A DNA stretch of 64,000 nt, from NCBI GenBank assembly GCA_004335635.1, contig QAXH01001507.1, positions 62,001 through 126,000 on the forward strand, read 5' to 3'. The position numbers were made by a program, and so were the translations under genes. Every line of letters starts with the position of its first letter. Positions within the stretch are counted from its first letter, which is position 1. Below, piece by piece: positions 47,971 to 61,200 of this stretch. This stretch comes from Chloromonas sp. AAM2. Taxonomy: Eukaryota; Chlorophyta; Chlorophyceae; Chlamydomonadales; Chlamydomonadaceae. The notes beneath the pieces were generated by a model, which saw only the letters and a program-made list of their open reading frames with translations, had not been told where the DNA came from and searched no databases.

Positions 47971-49639
47971 ATGTTGACCACAATGACCCCTTCCATCGGT
48001 GCTCGCCCCGTGGTCAGCAGGGGCAGCAATACCGTCCAGGCCATCAGAGGCAAGGCCCAGGGCGTCTCCCGTGGTCATCATTATTTGCCATCATTCATTG
48101 ACGGCCAGGAAGCCTCCGTAGCTCTGGCGGCCAGCAGGCACCACGCACCCGCTCTGCGCACCAGCAAATGTATGTCATCTGGCTTGCTCTCCACGCTGAG
48201 CGTGGCTGCGGCGCGTGTGTTTCGTCCCGCCTCGGTCCGCAAAGTTCTGGACCTGATTTCATCCACTACTACGTCTCCGGCGTCAAAGTCAGAGGTGAGC
48301 TCTTCTCCTACGTTCAACGCCAGATGCGGCCTTGGTGGTCAACCTTGGCGTCGGATGGCTTGACTTCGACACGACATTGACAAGTCTCGGCTCCCCGCCG
48401 CTGCTGTACTCTGCACTTTTCTGAACACCTTCTTTTGCCCTTCCTGCTGAGTCCGCTCCGCCTCCTGTACTTGAACTACGAGTGTGCCTCCGTCCAGCCA
48501 AGATCCAGAGCTAGTTTTTCGTATAGCAGCGACAGCCTGCTGTGTTGGAGCCCACACCACCAAAGCAAAATGCCGCTTGTGTGAGCTTGTCACGTGCAGG
48601 TTCTGAGGCTGGTGAAGGATGTCCAGAGTGAGCTGGGTGACGTGGCTGCAGCAAGCGACCCGGAGCTGCTCACTGCTACCTGGAAAGTTATGTGGATGAG
48701 TGAGAGGGTGAGTGCGGGAATGAGTTTGTGAGCCAATTGTACAAGGATGACACCCGTTCTGTGGCAGCTCACACCTTGTCGCGCACTTTTCTCCAATGAG
48801 CTCTCAATAGCAATGTTGTTGAATGCAGGAAACTCATATGATCAAGAAGGCCGCATGTATGCTGGGCTCCGAGGAGGGCGATATGTATCATGTAAGTCTG
48901 GAATCAGCTTGCCGGGAGGCGGTGCACTGATGCCAGCCTTTCGAGCACCTCAGAAACCCAAATACTTCACTATTATCCAAACCATCTATCCTCATGTCGA
49001 CATCATATGTCACATTTCACAAAGCATACAAATGGCCAGGGCCGTCTTGCATGTTACCGACCCTCCGCTTTGCACGGTCTACATTTGGTGGCTATCACGC
49101 AAGTTCGTTTGCATTCACACTGTGGCCTGAGGACGAACACACTTGCAAAGCGTTGTGGCACGCTGCCTGGTGTCGTTGCCTGCAGGTGATTGACATGGCT
49201 GAGCGCAGAATGGAGAATGTGATCACCTTCCCTCCCTTTGGCGCCCTGATGGCCTCCAGTGACCTCAAGGTGCTGGGAGAGCAGCGCATGAGCATCAAGT
49301 TCGATACGGCTCAGCTCAAGCTCAACGGAACCAAGCTGTCCCTGCTGCCTTGGGGACAAGGCTGGTAAGCTGCAGATTTTGCGCAAGGTTGTCACACAAG
49401 ACCTTTCGGAAACCTTTTTTGTGTTGTAAGGACCATCATTTCAATTCAAAGAATACTCTCTTGGCTGATGGATCTTGATTACGGTGGAACATTCTTTTGT
49501 AAATTCTCTTTCTGAACTTGAGTGTGTTTTGCCGCGCAGGTTCAAGACCGTGTGGCTGGACGAGGAGGTTATGATTTGCAGGGATCTTCGCGATGACATC
49601 CTGATCGTGAAGCGCGACGGCCCTCCTCGCGCCTTCTAA
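47971..49639 (+). CDS. Plastid lipid-associated protein (PAP/fibrillin), tandem copy 1
   Basis: Five exons (47971-48294, 48600-48707, 48829-48891, 49186-49364, 49540-49639) join to 257 residues. PAP/fibrillins are lipid-binding, lipocalin-like proteins of plastoglobules and thylakoids. The first roughly 85 residues (Ser/Arg/Ala/His-rich) are a transit peptide. The domain shows PELLTATWKVMWMSER, VIDMAERRMENVITFPPFG, the middle beta strands with FDTAQLKLNG, and the C-terminal WLDEEVMICRDLRDDILIV ending in RDGPPRAF. The ATG at 47971 is chosen because the ORF upstream contains no plastid-like sequence and a second Met lies at residue 5. It is paralogous to the gene at 52205-54570, with the same positions and phases for the last three introns. 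Confidence 0.9.
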
Positions 49640-50472
49640 GCGTCGATCACGTCAGTGATCGACAAACACTGCGGTACAGCAGGCAATGATCGACAAACAG
49701 TCGAGGTCGCGGACATGTCTCGGCTCCGTTCAATGGATCCATTCATATATATCATCCGTATATACGGCTCCGGTGTCGACGGGAAGGCTGATTCAATTGT
49801 CCAATACTGGACAGCAATAAAGATCGAAGAGCACAAAACAAAAGATGTGCTCGCACTAGTTGGCCCGAACCAATAATACCAGGTGAAAGGCCTAGCTCAT
49901 CAGCCTTCATCTACTGCCAGTCACATTTTTTTCTCATCCCGTCACAATCTGTCGTGGTGTTCGCAGCCCGTCTTCTTGCACAACGCGCATCACGCAAACG
50001 TTCATTGGGCTCCTGCTCTGAGTATGCTGTGCTTCGCAAGTTTAGATCTGCTTAACTTCACGTTCACGTTCCTACGGACACCAGCATACACTGCGAATTT
50101 CATTTCACCGACTCATGACGTTACCGTTCTGGAGGGTGCACATGGTGCACAATTGACTTTGATATTTATTTCTTGTCTTTCCTGGAATCCTGCATCTGGA
50201 CCCCGCATGACAACCGCACCCGGCGTCATCATATGCATACCAGTGCCTGGCGTCCAACGAGTAGGCCATCACGTGTAGTGATTTTTCGAGTGTTTGGCCT
50301 GAACCATGTCGGTTGGCAAAGGTACGGCTAGCCCAACAGTTACCAGTTCGGATTTCACGGAGTTATGACACGGACAACACGGAAGCAGCATGTCTGTAGG
50401 GCAGCTGAACACACGCTTGATGCTGGCGCTGCCGCATTCATACATCACATACACCTGATTGCCGCGCACACG

Positions 50473-50528
50473 CTGTCATTCATCTGCCAAGGTTATGATG
50501 CTGTCATTCATCTGCCAAGGTTATGATG
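50473..50528. repeat. Perfect 28-bp tandem duplication
   Basis: Two identical units at 50473-50500 and 50501-50528, each beginning CTGTCATTCATCTGCC. The identity suggests a recent event. Confidence 0.95.
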
Positions 50529-51375
50529 TCACAATCGCGTTCTCCATGCCTGTGTTCCAGGCAGAGCAGTGGTATCGCGGACTGCATTGAAGCAGTTATC
50601 TTTCACCTGGGTATGCATTCAAGAAATCAAATTTATCCCGGCCTGCCGAGTACCTGTGATACAGGGCAGCTCAGAATCTGGTTTTTGTTCTGATTTTTGC
50701 GGCAGGCATTAGGTGTCATTCGCCTGCCTAGAACTGGAATGGGTGGTGGATTTCAATAATCGTAGCTGGTGGTGGGATATAGGAACTGGGTATGCTTTCT
50801 GCTTCGGATTGTACGACAGACTTTGACTTTTCCACGATTCTGATGGATCAAAGTCTCGGATCAGAATACCTCACTGACATGCACTCGCCACTGCGAGCTC
50901 CTCATACATGGACTTTGGCAGTGTACGGTGTCATGGGACGTTTGTTTTTCGAAGAGGGTTTTTAGGTGGGAGTCCAAGAACGGCATGCTTGATGAAGCCA
51001 TAGCGATTTTGTACGCATGGGCCGTGCTCTTTCACGAAGTTTTAGAGGCTTTGTTTGGAAAGCGATTCAGCCGTTTTCCTGCAGCCAGGGCTAGGGTTGA
51101 CCTTACTTTTGAGTAATAGTCCGGATCATGATGGGCAGCAGTTGCTATTCGGGTAGGAATGACAAGGTGTTAACGGCATTCCTGGCGTTGCATGGTGATG
51201 TTTGTTTCAGGATCGGTGGCTGGCAATCGTAGAGTGGATGTCTTATATGCATGGAGTGGGGCCGTGAGCTGATGACCACTGCCCCTGTCTGGGCTATGGC
51301 GTTGCGTTGGGTATGTAAAGTCTTCTCATGAGTGTGTCCTGACTCTCTTCATGCGTAGAGTGCCAGCTGTAAATT

Positions 51376-51435
51376 CAATTGCAGCAAAACATACTTCAGA
51401 AGGCGTTTGCTACAATTGCAGCAAAACATACTTCA
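51376..51435. repeat. 23-bp direct repeat
   Basis: The 23-bp string beginning CAATTGCAGCAAAACATAC occurs at 51376-51398 and at 51413-51435, separated by 14 bp. Confidence 0.95.
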
Positions 51436-52204
51436 AGGATTCGTCCGTCCGATACATCCGAACTGCCACAGCGTCAGTGATGTCTTCAACGTAGTATGGA
51501 TGCACCGGACGCTGCAGCCCACAGTTGGTCAGGCCATCTGTGGGCGGTCCACTGACAAGGTAGTGTGCAAGGCTGTTCACTGCCGTGATCGCCCAGTCGA
51601 GCATCTGGTTTTGTGCATGTAAAACAAGCATCTGGCTTTTTGCTGAGTATGCAGACAGCAGGGAAGTGCCTATGATATGGAATAGCTGCAGTGCAGGTGG
51701 GCGTTGATTCAATGGCTACATGTTTGCGTTGCACGGTCATTGGACAGCAACTCTGATGCAGTCTCACATGCCATGTGTCCTGCGCGTCATGCAAGACTGA
51801 AGGTGCAGTCCGACAATGCAGACAATGCGTATGCTCATGCATGCAAAACTCATGGGCCCTTGTGTTTTCTCATGCATGCAAAACCCAGTTCTCCTTTGTT
51901 TGCTCATGCAGCTCTTAAACTGTGAGATTTGTAATCAACGGCACGCTCCGCGCCTCCTCGCGAGGTTATCGTATTCCCGGATCAGGCCCCAGAGACGAAA
52001 AGGTATTGCAGTACAAGGCTCGTAGACAAGACGTAACCTGCAAGAGGAGGCATCCAAGCCAATTTCAATTTCTGTTGCCGTGGGAAGCAGCTTTCACCAC
52101 ATTACTCCACGTGCGTCTGCCTGTCTCACGCTTACTGTCAGAGGTGCTTCGCTCAGGCTCTGGTCCTGGTCTTGCGGCTCGCACTATCCATCACGGTGGG
52201 CACA

Positions 52205-53241
52205 ATGCATGTCCTACAGCAGCACCAGTCCAGCCCAGTGCATGCAGGGGCTAGAAAGACCCACGCCATACATCCATGCAAGCCCAGTGTGAGCTGTACC
52301 CGGCGTTTTCCAAGGCTCTTACCCAGTGACATGGTGAACCAAAAAACCCACGCCAAGCAGCGCACTCGAGCCAGCTTTCTGGACTCTCTCACCACAATAT
52401 TCGGGTGGGGTGCTCCTGTTCCTGTTGCTGTTTTCAGCATCAACACAGCAACGTGTACCTCCTTGTCAGCGCCATTGCTAAAAAGGGTTCAATGACTTGA
52501 TATTGTTGATGGGTGCTGCAATTCAGTGGCAAGAAGGTTGAGGAGCCTGTTGACGTCAAGGTCAAGCGACCCGCCTCTGTCCAGAAGATCTTGGACCTTG
52601 TCTCAGGAGGGGACCCAGTTGACCAGTCAGAGGTGGCCTGGCTGGTGTTGAACCTGCAGCAGGAGCAGGAAGGCACTGTCACCACATCCCCTGAGCTGCT
52701 GACCGCTACTTGGAGGATGCTCTGGACTACAGAAAAAGTGCGGCAGGCTGGACTGTGCAAGGCAGCACAAGAGCAGATGGTCAGCAATCTCAAAGGACTA
52801 ACAAAAAATGCCAAGTCAGGCACGTGACGCTCAGCCATTGATACCAGGCGCATAGTCCAGCGGGTGGCATGACATCCGTCAGGCTTTGCCTGTTTCTCAT
52901 TGTCTCACACGGTCTGCCTCACAAGGATGCACCGTCACCATGAGCCCAGCATGTCTGCAGCTCCTCAGCAAAGCCATCACCCTCACGCGTTTGCGAAGTT
53001 ATTAATGTAGAGAAGGCACCCAGCCCATGGCACTTGCGCTGTTGTTGGTGCAAATTCACCAAACTTGCCAGCAGAGCTGTCAGTAGATGCACGTGTTGCT
53101 GCGAATGCCTGCAGGAGACGCAGTTCATCGTTGACAATGCAGGTGTCTTTGGCACCAAGGCGGGAGATGTGTTCCAGGTGAGGCTGAAAGGGCCACTGAT
53201 TATGGGCAGGCTTCGCCACCTTACTTCCAAACAGTGCTGTT

Positions 53242-53292
<51 letters not shown>

Positions 53293-54570
53293 CCTTTTGC
53301 GTGTGCTGCTCCGAAAGGGCCACCAAACAATCACAGGACAGACACATTGCTCCGGCAAACGACTGACATGCACCGTTTGCAGCCCTTGTCTCGCCAAGCA
53401 CCAAACAGGCATAAGCGTTCACAGTTTTCTGCCACATCTGCCAGAATTTGTGAGGATTTTGTGAGAACCCGGAGGCCTCTGTCAAGCCTGTGTGCGCAGA
53501 GGACAAGTGTTTGTGGAACACACTGCCCGTCCGGGCGGCTGCAGTGTACCGCATAAAACCGCTTACACACATGCATCATGCCGTTTGAGCAGGCAGCGCC
53601 AGAGCAAGTAACGAGCCAGACGGCCCTCCTGCCTTGTTCAGTGTCCTGTCAGGCACTATGCCTCACTGGTGACCTACTGATCCTCATTGCTCTGCCAGTC
53701 GTGCCACTCTGAGGATAAAGTGAGGTGTTGACGTTTCGCGGTCCCTTTTTTACAAGCCCTCCACCCTGCCCACAGATCATAGGCCAACCCTAGTCCCCTG
53801 CCAGGCATTGTGCGTCACTGCCTTCACCACCCTGTCAGTTTTGATCCCCTGTCCACAGGTGATAGATGTGGCAGCTGGGCGGCTTCAGAACGTGATCACC
53901 TTTCCCCCCGAGGGCGCATTTGTGGTGGACTCGAGCATCGAGGTGCAGGGCAGCCAGCGGGTGTCCTTCAAGTTCAACAGTGCACAGCTGCAGCTGCCAG
54001 AGGGACGGAAGATAGGACTGCCACCCTTTGGCAAAGGATGGTGGGTTGCGTTTTAGCAGAGCGGGATCATAGACATCAAGTCATCTCTGTCCCAGAGAAG
54101 GGAAATGAAATGAAATGCATCTGCGTTGCACATCTGCTATAACTGGCCGCAAGGGCTCGCTACAATCCATGAACACTGCTGTGCTTCTGAAGCTAACTAC
54201 ACAGCTCAGCCGTCTCTAGCATGATGAGAGGGGGGTAACAGGGGGTATTTTTGGGCCTGCAAAAGTAACTCGCCCCTGAGAAGCGCTTCCCTGACCGCAA
54301 GCCCGGTAAAGTATCAAAACAGATGCACGTGTTATGACCTGAAGTCTAAGTCTGTTATTAGTCTGCAAGTAAGTCTGAAGTGTAAGTCTGTGATTAAGAG
54401 GGGTCCCAAAAGCCTTTAGATTTGCATAAGACCCAATTATGACCGAACAATACCTTTGTTGCATTTGCAGGTTCGATAACATCTATGTAGATGAGGAGGT
54501 TAGGATTGCCCGGGACATCCGGGACGATATCCTAGTGGTTACAAGGGACGGGCCTCCACGCACTTTCTAA
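52205..54570 (+). CDS. Plastid lipid-associated protein (PAP/fibrillin), tandem copy 2
   Basis: Five exons (52205-52404, 52527-52737, 53115-53177, 53859-54040, 54471-54570) join to 251 residues. Conserved blocks are RPASVQKILDLVSGGDP, SPELLTATWRMLWTTEK, DVAAGRLQNVITFPPEG, FNSAQLQLPEGRKIG, and VDEEVRIARDIRDDILVV followed by RDGPPRTF at the end. The N-terminal 60 or so residues are basic and Ser/His-rich, as expected for a plastid transit peptide. The last three introns match those of copy 1 in place and phase. Copy 1 has an extra intron after ...SKSE, where copy 2 is continuous, and copy 2 has an intron nearer the N-terminus. Divergence is large, so the tandem duplication is old. The start at 52205 is the ATG that fits the exon 1 phase. 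Confidence 0.9.
53240..53292. repeat. (TTTC)n microsatellite in PAP2 intron 3
   Basis: About 13 TTTC units about 60 bp after the donor of the 53115-53177 exon. It makes a long uninterrupted pyrimidine tract in the transcript. Confidence 0.98.
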
Positions 54571-55299
54571 GCTGTCCTGCAGCCAAGCAAACTACCAGCA
54601 TGGCTGCCACGCCGGCATGAGTCCGCCCGGTCACGGCTTGGAGTAATGGCGCAACAGTGTGGCTGGACAGTGGTAGGGACAAGAGTGATGTGAATCCTTG
54701 GGCATCGACACACACCAGGCATGGGTGATAACCACCAGGATGAGGCTGGAAGGGGAAGTTTAGGCCACAGTGGCACGCCAACAAACGAAGGCCATAAACT
54801 CCATGCAGGTTCGAACCAGCAAGAAATCAGTCACCATGCAAGGTACATCAACCAGGTTGCTCCAGCTTGCTACATGCTGTTTTTATCAGGCGTGATGATG
54901 GGTGTGCATCATTGTTCACGCATCCTTTTGCAAACTATTTCCAATTCCCTGAGCATTATGACTGAACTCTGGCTTGTTCAACACTCGCACCGTGAACTCC
55001 TATACGCTTGGTATCAACTGCGGCTATACATACATGATGCAGTGTGAGCAGCTGACTATATGTTGCAAGAATTGTGTTGAGTTTGATGCAAGGTTGGCCG
55101 CTACAAAGCCAAATTTGTTCATGCCGCGTGCGCCTCTGTTGCATTCAACTGAAATCACGACCCTATGAATGGCAAGTCTGCGAATGCTATGTAATGATGA
55201 TCGTCTTCTTATGATGATATGTAATCAAGGCGCAGGTTGCAAGGCAGGTAGGTGTTTGAGCTTGGTGCACATGTGCACATGGCAACTCGCCAGCTCACT
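54571..55299. other. Convergent intergenic region between PAP2 and the ankyrin gene
   Basis: 729 bp between two facing stop codons, holding both 3' UTRs. No gene or clear repeat is seen. A TGTAA occurs near 55190 on the plus strand, rather far from PAP2. Confidence 0.5.
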
Positions 55300-58200
55300 C
55301 TATGGTGCCTCTAGCCCAGTCTCTGCACCATCAGAGCTGTCTGTTGCAAAGCCCGACAGACCTGCCCGCAGTCGGGCCAGAGTTGACATTCCAATATCAT
55401 CATCCCCATCTTCTTCCTCATCCTCTTCTTCTTCTGAGCTCTCCCCATCCGTTACTAGCTCAGGCAGCTGCTGCTGCAAGCGTGCAAGCTCCTTTACTGC
55501 GAGTTGTGCTTTGCCACCCCTGGGAACGCCCGCTAGATTGGCTGTTAGAAGTGACTCTAGACTCGCTGTCTCCATGGGCTTGGCCTGCTGCCCAGCCGCA
55601 GTTGTGAAAGTACCATCACGCCTGCTAGTGGCTTGTAATGCCTCNGCCTCTGGGTGTGCACCCGCCACAGTACCACTTTGGACTCTGTCAGCGGGCCAGG
55701 TAACCTCAGCAACCCCTGTATGGCAAGGAATCGCTGCCTCCGGTGCAGGGAACGTGACTGCATTGCTGTGCAACAGTCCAGTTGCCATGGATGTGGGCTG
55801 GACTTGAGGAGGATTGCCTCGGCTTTGCACTGCTGATAACAACTGGGAAGCGTAATCTGAAAGGGATTGGGAAGCGTAATCTGCATCTGCTGGCGAAGCA
55901 AGTGTCACTTTGCGTGATCTTTGAGCCGCTGCAAGTTCAGGTTCCGGTGTGGCGGTGACAGGCACTGGAGCTGCTGCTGTTGGTGTCATTGCCGCTGATG
56001 CAAATGTCGCTGCAGCTGGTGCTGGCACTGCTGGCACTGCTGCTGCTGTCGGTGCCGTAGCTGATGGTGGTGGTGGCAGTGGTGGTGAGGGCTGTGCAGG
56101 CACATCCTCATGCCTTCCAGGTGGAGGGGTCAGCAGGGCAACAACCTCCTCGTGGCCACACGCCTGTGCATCATGCACACATTTACAGATTAGACGATGA
56201 GATGCTGCTCAGTGGAAAATGCCATGAAGTGTCGTGTGGTTTGCATATGGGTTAGGGTCAGGTAGCCAGCACAGCGATGGTGCCAGTGTATGCAGCACAG
56301 CACTCATGCTGATGCCAGTAAATTCAAAGGTCCCAATAACGTTGCAGCAAACCTGGCATTCGCATACCTTGGCACACCAGCCCATGCTGACCCTTACCCT
56401 CACCCAAACACGCAGATTTCCCACCTGAGCAATGTCACGCGGCGTCCTTCCCTTGGCGTCCCTTGTGGCCAGTGCTGCCAGCGCCCTGTCAGCTGCCTGG
56501 CCCATCAGGCGAACGAGCGCACACGACCCAGTGGCAGCGGCCAGGTGCAGCGCTGTCAGACCGCAACTGTCAGGCACTGACACGTCAGCTTTGTGGGCTA
56601 GAAGGAGACGCACGGCCCAGCACAGGTCACTGCGGCCAACGCACACGTTTTTTGTTAGCTTAGGACACATCATGGTGCAGGCTTCACGCAAGAGTTTGCT
56701 ACAGAGGACTCCTGTTCATTTGCAATGCGCCTTGAGATATGGTTTTTCACATCTTTGGTTACTATTCGCATGCTGTCAGGCCTAGCCTCAACCTCCGTCA
56801 CTGGGACATGCAATCTATCAAATCCTGCACTAAGTCAAGTTGTCTGCGTACGTCCTGTTTTCTGGTCAAGCATGATAGCCATAACCGCCCCTTCAACAGC
56901 TTGCCTTGTGCTGATGTTTGTGCTGATGACTGCACGAACGGCTGAACCCCACCTGGGCTGTTTCCTGACACTTCCAGTGGCGAGCTTAAAGTGGTTAATT
57001 CTGTTTACGCCCCGCAGTGCCGCTGTCTCCACCCAGTCCAGCAGCACCAGGTGAAGGCTCGTCCTGCAGCCACGGGCAACGTAGCGCAGTGAGGCCACGG
57101 ATGGCGTGCCAGGAAGTGGTCAGTTACACCGGGCTTCAGGCCAAATCTGTCATCGCTACCAAATCGTGCCACTTTCAATCATGCACTGTGATGTATGCAT
57201 GCCTCGAGCGCAATGGCCGTTGCTAATGTCAGAACGCCTTATGAGTTACAGCTCTGGCCCAGGTTCTTACAATCCATCGATGGGTGCTCCTGGCAGACAC
57301 CACAACACCCTGACGCATCTCCGTCTCAACCTACATGCCTGCCCCCCCTGCTCACAATCCTTCTCACAATCAGTGAGACAACCACATCTTCTGTGTCTTT
57401 CGCTCTGCCACATACGGTACCTACAAGTACTCTCACCTGCCCTCCCCGTCCTGCAGGTTGGGGTCTGCTCCCTGGCTCAGCAGCACACGCATGGCCTCCT
57501 CCATGTGTCCACCTCCCTTGCACGCCCTGCACCCGGCAGCGCAAACAACCCACCCGGGTCGCCCGAGGGAATGAGACCATAACAAACCCTGACAAGAGTA
57601 GGTGACGTGGCACATGGAGCAGCGTGAGGTTACTACTGCCGTTGACAGCTTTACTGGGCTAACAGCTTTAACAGCATTCAAGGGCTTGAACCAGACCAAA
57701 CCCAACTGAACAGCCAGGCGTGCACAGCGATCAGTCCAATGCCTCTAGGATGGCTTGTGGACAGGGACACAGCTGATGTGGACAGGGACAGAGCTGATGT
57801 GGACAGGCCCAGAGCTAATGTGAACAGGGACACAGCTGATGTGGACAGGGACAGAGCTAACGTGAACAGGCCCAGAGCTAAAGTGGACAGGGACAGAGCT
57901 GATGTGGACAGGCCCGGAGCTGATGTGGACAGGCCCAGAGCTAATGTGAACAAGGTAGTGGTGTACGCCAACACTGCCAAGCAGGTAGCGTGGTACATCT
58001 TTTCACTGATCAATGTCCCCTACTACAGTCACCTACGCCCACTCACCGCTGTCGCCTGTGCCTATCCCCACCTGGGGATCACACCTCACACTGGCAACAA
58101 TACACAGAACACACAGTCAGGTGTAGACCCCAGTTGATGTGCAGCCCATGCCGCAGACCACCCCCACTGTCACCTGTGCCCATCCCCACCTGTGTAGCCG

Positions 58201-61200
58201 CATGACTGCAATGTGCATGGGTGTCTGGCCCCTGTGGTTGCGCGTGTTGACCCGCGCCCCATGTTCGCACAGCGCCTGCAGCGCCTGTGGCAGACCCGCA
58301 CTGTGCGGCAAGGCGCCGGCCTGCCCTTTGTGGGCGGTCTGGTGCTGCCTGTGACCCCCGGGCGGCTGCAGCATGAAGAGCGATTGGAGGGCCTGCATGC
58401 AGAGACAAGGCACAGACAGGCACAGACTTCATTGCCTTATACTCCAGCGTCAAAAAGCGCTCCATTGTAAAACGACACACACGGAATGGGTGAGCAAAAC
58501 CGCCGTCAATTCCCATGACTGGCAACTTGGCCAAAAGAGGTCAAACTTGCTGTACAACCAACAGAAACAGGCGTGGGTGAACCAAAGACCCCCAATGTTT
58601 TGCAAGAAACTGAACTACAACCATCAAGGCAGGTGTGGTACTCTTCGGTCCCCAGCACTGGCAGCCGTTCACACGAAGGTTGAGAAACCAACAAGAAAGG
58701 TGTGGGTAAACCAGGACCAAGGTTATTGTTGTTGTCTTTTTACATCCGTATCGATGTGCGCAATGCGCACAAGGGATGGTATCGGCAGTTTTTCACCAAA
58801 TGGGGGAACCAGTGAGACAAGTGTGGGTAAACCAAGCATGTGCAGTGCATGCAGTCGCACCTGGTGCAAGGCAGTGTTGCCGTGAACGTCCTCCAAGTTG
58901 GGGTCTGCATGGGCCCTGAGCAGCAGCTCCATGCGCTGCATGCCCTCATGCACAGCTGCATGGTGCCCCTGGCGCGCCCAGTGGCCATGCGCCAGCACAT
59001 GGGCTAGCGGGGTGGCGCCGCTGTGGTCACGTGCGTTCACATGGGCACCTGCAGAACCACAAAGGCATGGCCATCTAGACGCACATGCTTACCAGCGTGC
59101 ACGACATTGCGTGCAGCCCCCTCACGTTGAACACCAGGCCATGATTGTGAGCTAGAACAAGCTGGAGCTAGCACGTAATCCAAAACAAAGATGGCCATGA
59201 TGCTTGCCAGCCGGTACTGTAATCAATGCCACCCTATGCCCCCTAAGTAGGGCTGTTGCTTGACGCGTAAAGCCACCGTGCCCTGCGAGCCTGTAGCACG
59301 GTATCCAATGATACTGTCCTTCACCTGCACCCTGCAGGCCTGTAGCATCGCAGCCAATGGCGTCCTGCACACACACAGGCCTGTCTTTGCAGCTGCTTGC
59401 CTCACCTTGACGGATCGCATGCTCCATTATGTCGCTCGTCACGTGCTTTGAGCGCGCGGACTTGTGGAGCAACGACTCCCCAGCCTGGCTCACACTTGCC
59501 CATGTCGCCTTTACTCCGTCACTCATCATGTGTGGCGCGCCTGCGCCCATGCTGGTTTCTTTTGCCTGGATGTGAACAGGTGAAGCAGAGCGGGGCCGGC
59601 GGTGCTGTTTCCACGCCGCGGCCCGTCTTAGCAATTTGTGCGCCAGGGCGTGCCCTGCTTGTGCGGCGTGTTGCAGTGCAGTCACGCCCCGCTTGCCGTC
59701 ATGCACCGCGAACGCTAGCACCTCAGCCACTGCCTTGGTCATAGGGCCACCTGAAACACAACAAACATCACCCTGCTGATCACGACCTCGTGTGACCCAG
59801 TGCTTGCCTGCTTGTGAGGACGTTACGCTGGTACACCCTAGCCTACATGGTTGTTTACCTTCACTGTGCAGTTACGTGTAACCTACTCTACTTTGTTGAC
59901 AAAAGCACTGTGTTCAGAAGAATAAATTATAGCGAGTAGGCCTACGGCCAATGGTTGACCTTTATGTCCAGTCACCCCCACCTGCCACTGTTGGTGGGTG
60001 CCCAGTCAGTGGGTAGGGCACAGGGGCGGCCGTAGTCCAGGGCATTCGGAAACCCCGCTCAATCAGCGTGTGCTGACCCACAGGAAATGCATAACTGGGC
60101 CGCTCATCAGCAGCAGAAACGTGTCTGGTAACGTCTGGCGGCATGTAAACTGGCCGCTCGCCATGGATGTGTCTAGCCGGTCCCACACGCGCCCCTTCAT
60201 GCATGCTTCCCACACGCACACCGTGGTGCACATGGTGCGAGTCGGTTGCGGTTGTGTGCGGTTGCCTTGCTGGGCTGTCACGTGCCTGGTGGTTGCTTGC
60301 CTCTGTAGTTCCCTGCAACTGCCTGCTAGGGCTGGTAGTTGCTCCAACAGGACTGTCTGTTGTCATGCATCGGCCCCTGGTAGCACTGTTGTGGGCATGA
60401 CGGTAACTAACAGCCCTTGGATCGACCCTGTAGGCTGGGGTCCCAGCACGTGCGTGTGTGTGGAGGTGGCGGTGTGTGTGCCGGGCGCTCGCTGGCCGTC
60501 TGGGGTGCGACACCCCAGGGCTCGCCGTTCCTTGCCGGTCGGGTGGCCGGGCACTGCTTGATCGGCTGCCATGGTTTGATGGCCCCGCAGCACTCCTAGT
60601 GATGGCATGCGCACTGCTTGGCCGACTGCCGGAAGCTGGCGGCCCCGCAGCATCTGTGAGACGGGATGCACCCACGGGCGATTGGGGGTTGCCTTGATCC
60701 GGGGCGTGTGGCCGCGGCACAGGAGTCTTCACCTGCAGATGTGACAGCACAGTCAACGCCACCACGTCTTGGGGGCATTTTGTGTTTCTTTTGCACCTGC
60801 TAGTGAAAAGCTTATCCTTGGATATGCCTGCCCTGACCGTACGCATCATGGCATAGCCCTAGCTAACTACCAGCTTGTTGGCTGCTGTTGAGCAGCTCCT
60901 TGGGGAGAAATAGGGAAGCTGCAGGAGTCAGACCTGCATGGCTATCTGTGGGTAAAGCTAGGCCAACTGTAGCGGGCCATGACAGGCAAACACATGAGGA
61001 GGACAGGGCGCTCTGGTACTTGCAGTGCAGACTGGGCAACTCCAGCTGCAGCACCGCAGGCCGCCTGCTTGATGATGGTCAGACAACTTCGGCTCACAGT
61101 GTGGTACACGAAGTGCCATAACACACCAAACCTTAACAATAACAACGTTCTCTCCCTGCTCGCCCACATGGACTGCCTGTTGGACAGCACCTCGGGGCAT

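Larger units (their letters stand above)
49640..52204. other. Long region between the two PAP genes, no gene seen
   Basis: About 2.6 kb. It contains a perfect 28-bp tandem duplication (50473-50528) and a 23-bp direct repeat (51376-51435), but no reading frame that resembles a known family or joins to one. Its AT content looks higher than that of the surrounding genes. The PAP1 3' UTR and PAP2 promoter must be here. A lost or rearranged gene copy is possible, but I found no PAP-like remnant. Confidence 0.5.

Noticed and set aside
50928..51116. 62-codon frame between the PAP genes
   Set aside because: Composition is mildly protein-like, but it has no homology, no conserved context and no neighbouring exons. 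Too weak to call.
53034..53366. Poly-Phe/Leu/Ser frame across the TTTC repeat
   Set aside because: Translation of a microsatellite inside a PAP2 intron.
57739..58137. 132-codon plus-strand frame with VDRDRAD repeats as a gene
   Set aside because: The frame stays open only because the 21-bp repeat is a multiple of three. It lies in an intron of the ankyrin gene and its flanks look non-coding.
59962..60849. Separate 295-residue single-exon gene starting at 60849
   Set aside because: The splice sites at 60732 and 59982 join this stretch in phase to exons on both sides, so it is an internal exon of the ankyrin gene and its last residues are read-through.
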